A stretch of 6,613 nt of DNA from Erysipelotrichaceae bacterium UBA4808 (lineage in GTDB: Bacteria; Bacillota_I; Bacilli_A; Erysipelotrichales; Erysipelotrichaceae), in the NCBI GenBank assembly GCA_002402585.1, contig DHGC01000022.1:1-6613 (forward strand), in the 5' to 3' direction. This document shows, piece after piece, positions 1 to 6,416 of the stretch. Under the pieces are notes generated by a model. That model saw only the letters and a list, made by a program, of their open reading frames with translations. It made no database searches and had not been told where the DNA came from. The translations under genes and the position numbers were made by a program. Positions within the stretch are counted from its first letter, which is position 1. The number at the start of each line of letters is the position of its first letter.

Positions 1-1712
1 AAGGTGAAATCAAGACCTTGAAAACCAAAGGACGAATCGATAATATCGCCCTTAAACTTGAACAAAACCCCATTACGAACGCCTATGTCGGTATTGGGCA
101 TACCCGTTGGGCAACACATGGTGAACCTTCGGACATCAATTCACATCCCCATGGCAATCATCGCATCTCATTGGTGCATAATGGCATCATTGAAAATTAT
201 CTCCAAATCAAAGAACGCATGATTCGTAAGGGCTACAGCTTTGAATCACAAACCGATACGGAAGCTTTGGCTAAGTTGGTGGATTACTACTATGTCCAAA
301 AAGGCAATCCATTGGAAGCCATCAAGAAAGTATTAGAAAAGATTCGGGGATCCTATGCCTTGGGTATCCTCTTTGAAGGACATCCGGATACCCTCTATGC
401 CATTCGTAAGGACAGCCCACTGATCATTGGCTTAGGTAAAGATGAGAATTTCATCGCATCCGACATCACCGCCATCTTGGACCAAACGCGTGAATATTAT
501 CTCTTGGAAGAAGACGAAATCGCCATCATCAAACAAGATAAAGTAACCGTCGTGGATCATGATTTGGAAGAAATTCATAAAGAAGTCCAGGTGGCATCCT
601 GGGATCGTCAAAGTGCTGAAAAAGCAGGTTATCCGCATTTCATGCTTAAGGAGATTCATGAACAACCCACCGTTCTCATGAACGCGGTTGGACCACGAAT
701 CAAAGAGCATAAGATCGATTTCAGTGAATCTGGCTTAACCAATGAAGTTCTCAGTAAGATCAAAAAGTTTCATCTCATTGCCTGTGGTACCGCCATGCAT
801 GCAGCGATGGTGGGTAAACAACTCATCGAGAAACATGCACGCATCAGTTGTGATGTGGAAGTAGCGAGTGAGTTCAGATATCGTGATCCAATTTTGAATC
901 CAGAGGATATGGTCATCATTGTCTCCCAATCGGGTGAGACCGCCGATTCCTTGGCTGCTCTTCGTTTGGCAAAATCCAGAGGCACAAAGGTCATTGCAAT
1001 CGTCAATGTGGTGGGTTCATCCATTGCACGTGAAGCAGACTATGTACTCTATACTTGGGCAGGTTTGGAGATTGCGGTCGCAAGCACCAAAGCATATTTC
1101 GTCCAAGTTGCCTTGTTTACCTTGTTGGCGTATAAACTGGGTCAAGTCAAAGGGACTGTCACTGTTGAACAAACCCATGACTTATTGGATTCACTTTTAG
1201 CGCTTCCTACCATTACACAAGAACTCTTGGACAAACAGGAAACCATTAAGCAAATGGCTTCCGAGTTTGTAAACAATAAGAATGTCTTCTTTCTAGGACG
1301 TGGCTTGGATTATGCCATGGCCTTAGAAGCTTCACTGAAGTTAAAGGAAATCTCATACATCCACTCAGAGGCTTACCCTGCAGGTGAACTCAAACATGGG
1401 ACCATTTCACTGATTGTGGAAGACTTCCCTGTTATTGCCTTAGTCACCCAAGCAGGCTTGATTGAAAAGATGGTCTCCAACATTAAAGAAGTCAAAGCAC
1501 GCGGTGCTAAAGTCATCTTGATTGGTCGTCCTGGTTTAGAACATACCAACGATTTCAGTGATCGTGAGTTTATTCTTCCTGAAGTACATGAAGATCTCAT
1601 GCCCTTGGTAAGCATCATTCCGCTTCAACTCTTTGCGTATTACAGTTCCGTCTTAAGAGGCTTGGATGTGGATAAACCACGCAACCTCGCAAAATCCGTT
1701 ACGGTTGAATAA
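1..1712 (+). CDS. glmS: Glutamine--fructose-6-phosphate aminotransferase (isomerizing), 5'-truncated by the window edge
   Basis: Cytoplasmic enzyme that makes glucosamine-6-phosphate from fructose-6-phosphate and glutamine, the entry step to UDP-GlcNAc, peptidoglycan and other amino sugars. The reading frame is open to the left edge (first whole codon at 3) and 569 residues are visible. Compared with the usual ~600-610, about 40 N-terminal residues are missing, including the catalytic Cys that follows the initiator Met. Visible landmarks are the glutaminase-domain motif GHTRWATHGEP, then LVHNGIIENY and DTEAL. The first SIS domain shows ACGTAMHA, SQSGETADS and EIAVASTKAY. The second SIS domain shows FLGRGLDYAMALE, KLKEISYIHSEA and GELKHGT. 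The invariant C-terminal tail DKPRNLAKSVTVE ends at TAA 1710-1712. The start, the promoter and any glmS ribozyme would lie outside the window. It converges on the iron operon, sharing a terminator. Identity is near certain; there is no internal frameshift. Confidence 0.98.
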   Translation, partial: GEIKTLKTKGRIDNIALKLEQNPITNAYVGIGHTRWATHGEPSDINSHPHGNHRISLVHNGIIENYLQIKERMIRKGYSFESQTDTEALAKLVDYYYVQKGNPLEAIKKVLEKIRGSYALGILFEGHPDTLYAIRKDSPLIIGLGKDENFIASDITAILDQTREYYLLEEDEIAIIKQDKVTVVDHDLEEIHKEVQVASWDRQSAEKAGYPHFMLKEIHEQPTVLMNAVGPRIKEHKIDFSESGLTNEVLSKIKKFHLIACGTAMHAAMVGKQLIEKHARISCDVEVASEFRYRDPILNPEDMVIIVSQSGETADSLAALRLAKSRGTKVIAIVNVVGSSIAREADYVLYTWAGLEIAVASTKAYFVQVALFTLLAYKLGQVKGTVTVEQTHDLLDSLLALPTITQELLDKQETIKQMASEFVNNKNVFFLGRGLDYAMALEASLKLKEISYIHSEAYPAGELKHGTISLIVEDFPVIALVTQAGLIEKMVSNIKEVKARGAKVILIGRPGLEHTNDFSDREFILPEVHEDLMPLVSIIPLQLFAYYSSVLRGLDVDKPRNLAKSVTVE

Positions 1713-1713
1713 A

Positions 1714-1746
1714 AAAAGATTGGGTCAATATTTGATCCAATCTTTT
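1714..1746. terminator. Bidirectional intrinsic terminator between glmS and the feo operon
   Basis: The left arm (1714-1727, AAAAGATTGGGTCA) pairs over 14 positions with the right arm (1733-1746) around a 5-nt loop; the only non-Watson-Crick pair is one G-U wobble. The stem is flanked by an A-run on the left and a T-rich stretch on the right, so U-tracts are available on both strands. It begins 2 nt after the glmS stop and 3 nt beyond the stop of the convergent small peptide gene (1749). It therefore probably ends transcription from both sides. Confidence 0.9.
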
Positions 1747-1748
1747 AT

Positions 1749-1886
1749 TTACTCACAATCGCAGCGATTTCCACCTGTAGATGGACAAGAACCACACGTC
1801 ACACCACGCTTCTTATCCAAGACAAGTTTACGTACGATGAGTGCGACGATGATAATTAAGAGTCCACCGATGAAATAGTCAATCAT
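1749..1886 (-). CDS. FeoB-associated Cys-rich membrane protein (45 aa)
   Basis: A small gene immediately after feoB: the stop of feoB (1888-1890) and this ATG (1884-1886) are one nucleotide apart, so translation is probably coupled. AAGG lies 8 nt upstream of the ATG. The 45-residue product starts MIDYFIGG, has one hydrophobic segment (about residues 5-22, GGLLIIIVALIV), then a basic stretch (RKLVLDKKRG). It ends in a cysteine-rich tail, CGSCPSTGGNRCDCE, with Cys at 31, 34, 42 and 44. This plan (one N-terminal membrane helix, basic linker, C-terminal Cys cluster) matches the family of short FeoB-associated Cys-rich membrane proteins found 3' of feoB in Firmicutes. The exact role is not established to my knowledge; binding or handing over Fe2+ at the cytoplasmic mouth of FeoB is a reasonable inference from the Cys cluster and gene position. 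The gene is complete and ends 3 nt before the shared terminator. Confidence 0.9.
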   Translation of the reverse strand: MIDYFIGGLLIIIVALIVRKLVLDKKRGVTCGSCPSTGGNRCDCE

Positions 1887-1887
1887 C

Positions 1888-3873
1888 TTATACGCCTTGC
1901 AAAGTCATTTGACTTTGTTCATTTCGCTTGATTAGATAAATAATTGTTCCAATGTAAACTGCCACAATCATCAGTCCTAGAATCAAACCATCTCCAAACT
2001 GACCTGTAGTGATCAGTGTACCAATTTGATAGATGAAATACGCTAAGCTATACCCCATGCCCAATTGGAAACCAATGGCTCCAAACAACCACTTCTTCGA
2101 ATCCAATTCGGCATTCATCGCCCCAATGGCAGCAAAGCACGGCGGCGTGAAGAGATTGAACACAAGATAGGCCAATGCGGCAACCGTGGTGATACCCATG
2201 ATGGACGAAATCGCGCCGGTACCTGAGACAACTTCCAAGGCTTCCACGTCAATGAAATTGGTAATACCGAACACAACTGCCAAAGTCCCAACCACATTTT
2301 CTTTCGCAATGAAACCAGTGATGGCAGCGGCAGCTAGCTGCCATAAACCAAAGCCTAATGGGACAAGAATAAACGCAAGTGGTGTTGCGATGCTCGCAAG
2401 AATGCTCGACGCTTCCGCACCCTCTTCAACCAATTGTAAGTTCCATGAGAAGGTCTGCATGATTTGCACCAAAATATTACTTAGTAGAATGATCGTGACC
2501 GCTTTGATCACAAACTGCTTTCCTTGTGAGATCATCGCAATGAACGCACGTTTCAAACTGGGTAGACGATATTCCGGAAGTTCCATGATGAAGTAAGATG
2601 CTTTAGATGTGTCCCCATTGATTTTGCGAATCACGATTGCCCCAAAGAAGATGATCAAAATGCCCATGAAATACATCAAGGTTCCGACCCATGCGGCATC
2701 TTGGAAGAAGACACCTGCAAACAAAGCAATGACAGGCAACTTCGCACCACACGGCATGAAGGATGTAAGCATGGCGGTCGTTCGTCGTTGACGTTCATCA
2801 CGAATGGTGCGCGTTGACATGATGCCTGGAATCGCACAACCTGTACTGATGACCATGGGAATGATCGAACGCCCAGACAAGCCCACTTTCTTTAAATACG
2901 GATCCATGATCAAGGCAACACGTGCCATATAGCCACTGTCCTCGAGCAAAGCCAACATAAAGAAGAGAACCATGATCAAGGGCAAGAAACCGACAATCGC
3001 CCCTACACCACCAATGACCCCATCCAGAACCAAGGCTTGTAAGAATGGAGAGACTTGATTCCCCATCAAGTTTGCCACAAAGGCATAGAAGAGATCGATC
3101 CAACCGACAAGATAATCCGCTAAGAACGGCCCTAAAGTGGCTTGCGATATGGAGAAGACACCATAGAGAATCACAATGAAAATGGGAATACCGAAGTAAG
3201 GATGTGCAACAATGCGATCAATCGCATCGTGTTGATTGAGTTTATGTGAATCAATGGAACGTTTTTCGACGTGCTTGACCAGTTGTGCCACATAGGCAGA
3301 ACGTTCTTTTTCTTCAATCAACCATTCTTCTTTATTTAATGTGGCATCCGCACGTCCTAAAAAAGCAGGTTCTTGCGTTGACCCTTTACGCTCAACGCAG
3401 GTCTCTAAGAGTTTCTTCAGTCCCTTTTGACGTAAAGCGGAGACTTCAACGATCGGACACGCCAAATCTTTGCTTAAATGCACCAAATCAATATCGATGG
3501 CTTTCTTTGCAATAAGATCCCACTTGTTCAAAGCGATGACGACGGGAACCCCCAAACCTAACAATTGTGTCGTAAAGAAAAGACTACGGCTTAAGTTGGA
3601 TGCGTCAATGATATTGATGATCACATCGGGATGTTCCTGTTGGACATAGTCTTTCGTGATACGTTCTTCATTGGTAAACGGACTCATGGAATATGTTCCC
3701 GGAAGATCCACGATCCGAATATTCTGGTGAGTACTGAGTTGCTTTTTAACAAACCCTTCTTTACGCGCGACTGTGACACCCGGCCAGTTACCGACATGTT
3801 CGATACTTCCAGTCAACGCATTGAAGAGGGTGGTTTTGCCACTGTTGGGATTGCCTGCTAGTGCGATACGCAT
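1888..3873 (-). CDS. feoB: Ferrous iron transport protein B (FeoB)
   Basis: Main Fe2+ uptake permease of the cytoplasmic membrane, with an N-terminal GTPase domain joined to a multi-spanning core. At 661 residues it is somewhat shorter than the 773-aa E. coli protein. G-domain motifs are all present: G1 GNPNSGKT (7-14), G2 Thr34 in PGVTV, G3 DLPG (56-59), G4 NKWD (116-119) and G5 SAL (145-147). A charged helical linker (about 170-215) precedes the membrane part, which starts near residue 227. The first gate repeat shows GCAIPGIMSTRT (345-356) and SFMPCGAKLPV (371-381). The second repeat shows GFIAKENVVGT (520-530) and TPPCFAAIGAMNAE (576-589). The start ATG is preceded by GAGGAG with 7-nt spacing (3881-3886), so it is well supported. 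It lies 43 nt after feoA and 1 nt before the Cys-rich peptide gene, in an operon headed by a DtxR-type regulator. No frameshift or missing key residue is seen. Confidence 0.98.
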   Translation of the reverse strand: MRIALAGNPNSGKTTLFNALTGSIEHVGNWPGVTVARKEGFVKKQLSTHQNIRIVDLPGTYSMSPFTNEERITKDYVQQEHPDVIINIIDASNLSRSLFFTTQLLGLGVPVVIALNKWDLIAKKAIDIDLVHLSKDLACPIVEVSALRQKGLKKLLETCVERKGSTQEPAFLGRADATLNKEEWLIEEKERSAYVAQLVKHVEKRSIDSHKLNQHDAIDRIVAHPYFGIPIFIVILYGVFSISQATLGPFLADYLVGWIDLFYAFVANLMGNQVSPFLQALVLDGVIGGVGAIVGFLPLIMVLFFMLALLEDSGYMARVALIMDPYLKKVGLSGRSIIPMVISTGCAIPGIMSTRTIRDERQRRTTAMLTSFMPCGAKLPVIALFAGVFFQDAAWVGTLMYFMGILIIFFGAIVIRKINGDTSKASYFIMELPEYRLPSLKRAFIAMISQGKQFVIKAVTIILLSNILVQIMQTFSWNLQLVEEGAEASSILASIATPLAFILVPLGFGLWQLAAAAITGFIAKENVVGTLAVVFGITNFIDVEALEVVSGTGAISSIMGITTVAALAYLVFNLFTPPCFAAIGAMNAELDSKKWLFGAIGFQLGMGYSLAYFIYQIGTLITTGQFGDGLILGLMIVAVYIGTIIYLIKRNEQSQMTLQGV

Positions 3874-3889
3874 TCAAAATCTCCTCTAT

Positions 3890-3912
3890 GTTAGAAATTC
3901 TAACCTTCTAAT
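3890..3912. promoter_or_regulatory. Inverted-repeat cluster (7-1-7-1-7) between feoA and feoB
   Basis: The 43-nt gap between feoA and feoB holds a perfect 15-bp inverted repeat, GTTAGAA-A-TTCTAAC (3890-3904). A third half-site, TTCTAAT, follows after one base (3906-3912). The 7-1-7 geometry resembles Fur/PerR-family boxes, while the GTTAG...CTAAC ends resemble DtxR-type half-sites and the half-site in the operon's promoter operator. It sits 3 nt upstream of the feoB Shine-Dalgarno, so in the mRNA it could instead fold into a short A/U-rich hairpin affecting feoB translation. I see no convincing -10/-35 pair for an internal promoter here. Its function is inferred, not shown. Confidence 0.45.
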
Positions 3913-3916
3913 CGTC

Positions 3917-4129
3917 TTAAACGATGATGGCTTTCGCCAATTCTGAATCGATGCTATAGCGTGCATCGTTGATGTTCACAACCATATTCGATCCAAAGTT
4001 CGAAATGATCGTAATCGTTTGACCTGCATGACAGCCTAAACTAAAGAGAAAATCTTTCATGGCTTCATCATTCGTTTCAATATCTTGAATGGTATAGGTC
4101 ACCTGTTTTTTAGCTTTACTTAGAACCAC
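3917..4129 (-). CDS. feoA: Ferrous iron transport protein A (FeoA), SH3-like
   Basis: A 70-residue cytoplasmic FeoA-domain protein, the small partner of FeoB that is needed for full Fe2+ uptake in several bacteria; its biochemical role is still debated. The C-terminal half is the recognisable part: SLGCHAGQTITIIS (30-43) followed by MVVNINDARYSIDSELAKAI (49-68), matching the Gly-rich turn and the 'ARYxIDxELAxxI' ending typical of FeoA in Firmicutes. The start is a GTG (4127-4129). It is chosen because AGGTG lies 6 nt upstream, inside the end of the preceding regulator gene, and no better start precedes the domain. The gene begins 3 nt after the regulator's TAG and is followed by feoB after 43 nt, so it belongs to the same transcript. 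Length and sequence are normal for the family. Confidence 0.95.
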   Translation of the reverse strand: MVLSKAKKQVTYTIQDIETNDEAMKDFLFSLGCHAGQTITIISNFGSNMVVNINDARYSIDSELAKAIIV

Positions 4130-4132
4130 TGT

Positions 4133-4507
4133 CTACACCTGCTCTTCCTTCAAATATTCTTTGATGGCTTCAAACATTTCCTCGGAAATGATGTGTTCCA
4201 TACGACACGCATTTTCTTCCGCATCCTCCAAACTCAAATTCAAGCTCTTGGACAGATAGGTCTTAATGACACGATGTCGTTCATAAATTCGAATGGACAA
4301 ATCACGACCTGCGTCGGTCAGTGTCACAGGACCATAGTCTTCTTTTAGAATCAAGTCACGACTTTTTAAGAGTTCCATTGCCTTGGTCACACTGGGTTTT
4401 GAGATGTTCAAGGCTTTTGAAATCTCAGCAACATGCGCATGTCCTTGTGTTTTCTCCAAGAGATAGATTGTTTCGAGATACATTTCTGCTGAGTCGTGAA
4501 ATTTCAT
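4133..4507 (-). CDS. DtxR-family iron-type metalloregulator, short form without SH3 domain
   Basis: A 124-residue transcription factor of the DtxR/MntR family, first gene of the feo operon. Residues 5-75 form the winged helix domain, with the HTH AEISKALNISKPSVTKAMELL (split as AEISKALNIS and KPSVTKAMELL, 27-47). The rest is the dimerisation and metal-binding domain, with RHRVIKTYL (77-85) and ACRMEHIISEEM (100-111). Aligned by eye to DtxR, the primary ligands Met10, Cys102, Glu105 and His106 correspond to Met9, Cys101, Glu104 and His105. MntR has Asp and Glu at the Met and Cys positions, so Fe2+ rather than Mn2+ sensing is favoured. DtxR ancillary-site Glu83 and His98 appear as Lys82 and Glu97, and there is no C-terminal SH3-like domain; the next gene, feoA, encodes a related fold separately. 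The ATG has GGAGG 4 nt upstream. It probably represses dtxR-feoA-feoB when iron-loaded. Family certain; metal specificity inferred. Confidence 0.93.
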   Translation of the reverse strand: MKFHDSAEMYLETIYLLEKTQGHAHVAEISKALNISKPSVTKAMELLKSRDLILKEDYGPVTLTDAGRDLSIRIYERHRVIKTYLSKSLNLSLEDAEENACRMEHIISEEMFEAIKEYLKEEQV

Positions 4508-4516
4508 GAAACCTCC

Positions 4517-4538
4517 ATTGTTGCCCTAGGCTAACAAT
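4517..4538. promoter_or_regulatory. Putative DtxR-type operator of the feo operon
   Basis: A 22-bp imperfect palindrome with outer arms ATTGTT (4517-4522) and AACAAT (4533-4538) and centre CCTAGG (4525-4530); 9 of 11 positions are symmetric. Read on the - strand its core begins GTTAGCCTA, close to the centre of known DtxR/SirR-type boxes (TTAGGTTAGCCTAAC...). It lies about 8 nt past the -10 hexamer and ends 5 nt before the regulator's GGAGG (4512-4516), so a bound repressor would block initiation or early elongation. This is most simply read as autoregulation of the operon. Confidence 0.7.
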
Positions 4539-4545
4539 CACTCTA

Positions 4546-4573
4546 AGTATAAACGATTCAACGAAATTAACAA
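4546..4573 (-). promoter_or_regulatory. Sigma-A type promoter of the dtxR-like/feoA/feoB operon
   Basis: On the - strand, TTGTTA (4568-4573) and TATACT (4546-4551) are separated by 16 nt. The predicted transcription start is near 4539, at the edge of the operator palindrome, giving a 5' leader of about 30 nt. The promoter lies just downstream of the terminator of the preceding gene, as expected for an independent transcription unit. Confidence 0.65.
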
Positions 4574-4583
4574 GATTGATTTC

Positions 4584-4607
4584 AAAAAAAATGCCCTAAA
4601 TTAGGGC
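4584..4607 (-). terminator. Intrinsic terminator of the Na/Pi symporter gene
   Basis: Read on the - strand, GCCCTAA and TTAGGGC (4593-4607) form a perfect 7-bp inverted repeat around one base, in practice a 6-bp stem with a 3-nt loop. One A and a run of eight T (4584-4591) follow. It lies about 100 nt after the symporter stop codon and immediately upstream of the feo promoter, insulating the two units. Confidence 0.85.
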
Positions 4608-4616
4608 CAGAAATGT

Positions 4617-4634
4617 CTGTGATGTGCTTCACAG
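4617..4634. promoter_or_regulatory. CRP/FNR-type binding site
   Basis: A perfect inverted repeat, CTGTGA-N6-TCACAG, containing the exact CRP/FNR-family consensus TGTGA-N6-TCACA. Its centre (about 4625.5) is some 86 bp upstream of the predicted feo transcription start, in range for an upstream-acting activator. It is not followed by a T-run on either strand, so it is not a terminator. The regulator and the effect are unknown. A link to anaerobic induction of ferrous iron uptake is an inference from how E. coli feo is controlled by FNR. Confidence 0.5.
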
Positions 4635-4705
4635 TTATATTTACTTAAAATCTTTGTGAAATATATATTTATACGCACAAATAGAGTCCTCAAAGAAAAC
4701 ACTGT

Positions 4706-6391
4706 TTAATCCTGTGCTTCATTAAAGATACGTTGTTCATGTTGGGTATGAACATCAAATACGGAACGCGCGATATTTTCCGCATGATCACCAATGCGTT
4801 CTAAGGTACCCAAGATGTCCACATACACACTTCCTGCAATCGTGCTCATGCACTCATCGGTACGCATGCGTTCGAAGTGATTCGTACGTGCTTTATTTTC
4901 TAATAGATCGAGATAGATTTCATCTTCCTTAACAGATTGCAATAATGAGAAGTCATCGTGCTCATAGATGCGTAGTGAACGATTCAACATGTGAATGACC
5001 AAGTCAAACATGTTGTTCAACTCTGCGATGGCAGCTTGCGAGAAGCTCTCGCGACCATCAAATACCATATCAAAGAATTCACCAAGATTAGATGCTAAAT
5101 CACCAATGCGTTCTAAGTTCTTAACAATCTGAAGATTCGTGGAACTTGCTTCAATGTCATCCTCTGCTAATTTTTCTTTAGAGATCAATAAAAGATAATC
5201 TGTAATCTTCGTATCAAAGTTATTGATGAGTTCTTCAACTTGTTCAATCGAATCTTGATTGATTTTGCTTTCCTTATTTAAGAATGCCTTACTGGTTTCA
5301 AGGATTTCAACAGCCATCTCACCCATCTTCAAACTCGCACGTTTAGAGACTTCTAAAGCTGCCGTTGGCAAATCATGTGCTAAACCTGGATCGAAGTCCT
5401 CGGTGTTAATACCAATACGTTCCTTCTCATCCCCACGAATCGTCTTCTTAACGATCCATACCATTTGTTTGATGAAAGGAAAGAAAAGAATGGTCCCCAC
5501 TGCATTGAAGATGATGTGTGCAACTGCAATCTGCATCATAGATTCCAAATGCAAGATATCGGTCAAGCGAAGAATGACAACAATATAAACAGGCAATAAA
5601 AACATCGCCACAACCGTCATTAAAACATTAAACAAGGTATGGATCCCCGCTGCACGACGTGAAGCCAATGAGCCCCCCATGGCGGCTAATGCGGCCGTGA
5701 TGGTTGTCCCAATATTCGAACCAAAAACAAAGGGTAGCGCTGCTTCAAATGGCATCCCACCGGCTTCGTAAATTTTCTGGATGATTCCAATCATGGCACT
5801 TGAGGACTGAATGATCCCTGTCATCAAGATACCGCCTGTGACAGCCCACCAAGGATGTGTGGACATTTGAATGGCCAAATCATGGAAAGCTGGAATATCC
5901 TTTAAGACTTTTAAAGCATCTCCCATGATCATCAAGCCATAGAACAACATCCCAAAGCCCAAGACGATTTCACCAGCATACGCGTGTTTCTTACGTTTTG
6001 AGAACATCAACAACATGGTTCCAATGAACACAAAATAAAGCGAGAATTTTTCAACTTTCATCCCAACTAAAAAAGCTGTGATTGTCGTCCCAATATTCGC
6101 CCCAAAAATAATGCCAACGGTTTGATCCAAACGCATCAATCCTGCTCGGACAAAGCCAATCGTAATCGCTGTCGTAGCGGATGAAGATTGAATGATGACA
6201 GTTACGAATATTCCAATCAAAAGACCCATCCAAGCTTTGGAGGTATAACGATCGATGATGTCACGTAGCTTTTCACCCGCTAAAGACTTCAAACCATCCC
6301 CCATGAATTTGATACCAAAAAGAAACAAACCTAAGCCACCAAGAATCGTCTGCCAACTGATATCCATAAATGTAACGCTTGTTAGAATCAT
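4706..6391 (-). CDS. Na+/phosphate symporter with C-terminal PhoU domain (NptA/YjbB type)
   Basis: Membrane protein predicted to import inorganic phosphate with Na+. From the chosen start it has 561 residues. The first Na/Pi repeat carries GGLGLFLFGIKFMGDGL, QSSSATT (68-74) and GANIGTT (97-103). The second carries QSSSA (195-199) and GSNIGTT (224-230). This duplicated QSSSA...G(A/S)NIGTT arrangement is diagnostic of the family. After about residue 320 comes a cytoplasmic PhoU-like helical domain with two metal-binding type motifs, LERIGDLASN (426-435) and LERIGDHAEN (530-539). The ATG at 6389-6391 is preferred because AGAGGA lies 7 nt upstream and a TATAAT promoter element lies at 6417-6422. 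A longer frame opens at 6442, but that ATG lacks a ribosome binding site and precedes the promoter. The gene has its own terminator. PhoU fusion suggests feedback on phosphate entry. Transport role is inferred from family; identity is secure. Confidence 0.95.
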   Translation of the reverse strand: MILTSVTFMDISWQTILGGLGLFLFGIKFMGDGLKSLAGEKLRDIIDRYTSKAWMGLLIGIFVTVIIQSSSATTAITIGFVRAGLMRLDQTVGIIFGANIGTTITAFLVGMKVEKFSLYFVFIGTMLLMFSKRKKHAYAGEIVLGFGMLFYGLMIMGDALKVLKDIPAFHDLAIQMSTHPWWAVTGGILMTGIIQSSSAMIGIIQKIYEAGGMPFEAALPFVFGSNIGTTITAALAAMGGSLASRRAAGIHTLFNVLMTVVAMFLLPVYIVVILRLTDILHLESMMQIAVAHIIFNAVGTILFFPFIKQMVWIVKKTIRGDEKERIGINTEDFDPGLAHDLPTAALEVSKRASLKMGEMAVEILETSKAFLNKESKINQDSIEQVEELINNFDTKITDYLLLISKEKLAEDDIEASSTNLQIVKNLERIGDLASNLGEFFDMVFDGRESFSQAAIAELNNMFDLVIHMLNRSLRIYEHDDFSLLQSVKEDEIYLDLLENKARTNHFERMRTDECMSTIAGSVYVDILGTLERIGDHAENIARSVFDVHTQHEQRIFNEAQD

Positions 6392-6416
6392 AATTTTTTC
6401 CTCTAATCCGTTCATC

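Noticed and set aside
1..17. glmS ribozyme or glmS start within the window
   Set aside because: The visible sequence is already in frame inside the glutaminase domain; the 5' leader is outside the window.
1666..1878. Open frame on the + strand running from the end of glmS across the terminator
   Set aside because: It overlaps the glmS C-terminus, the hairpin and the antisense of the Cys-rich peptide, and has no family resemblance.
2186..2596. Open frame of 136 codons on the + strand inside feoB
   Set aside because: It lies wholly antisense to the highly conserved FeoB membrane core, has no recognisable domain, and I saw no supporting ribosome binding site. It is a shadow of the real gene, as are the other antisense or offset frames in glmS, feoB and the symporter gene.
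3911..3925. Small hairpin ATCGT/ACGAT over the feoA stop codon as a terminator
   Set aside because: It has only 5 bp and no following T-run; the gap to feoB contains a good Shine-Dalgarno and the genes are clearly cotranscribed.
4133..4507. Annotation of the regulator as the manganese sensor MntR
   Set aside because: The length fits MntR, but the ligand positions read Met9 and Cys101 as in DtxR/IdeR rather than Asp and Glu, and the operon is feoAB.
5259..5588. Open frame of 109 codons on the + strand inside the Na/Pi symporter gene
   Set aside because: It is antisense to the PhoU linker and part of the transporter domain; the composition is what one gets from the complementary strand of the real gene.
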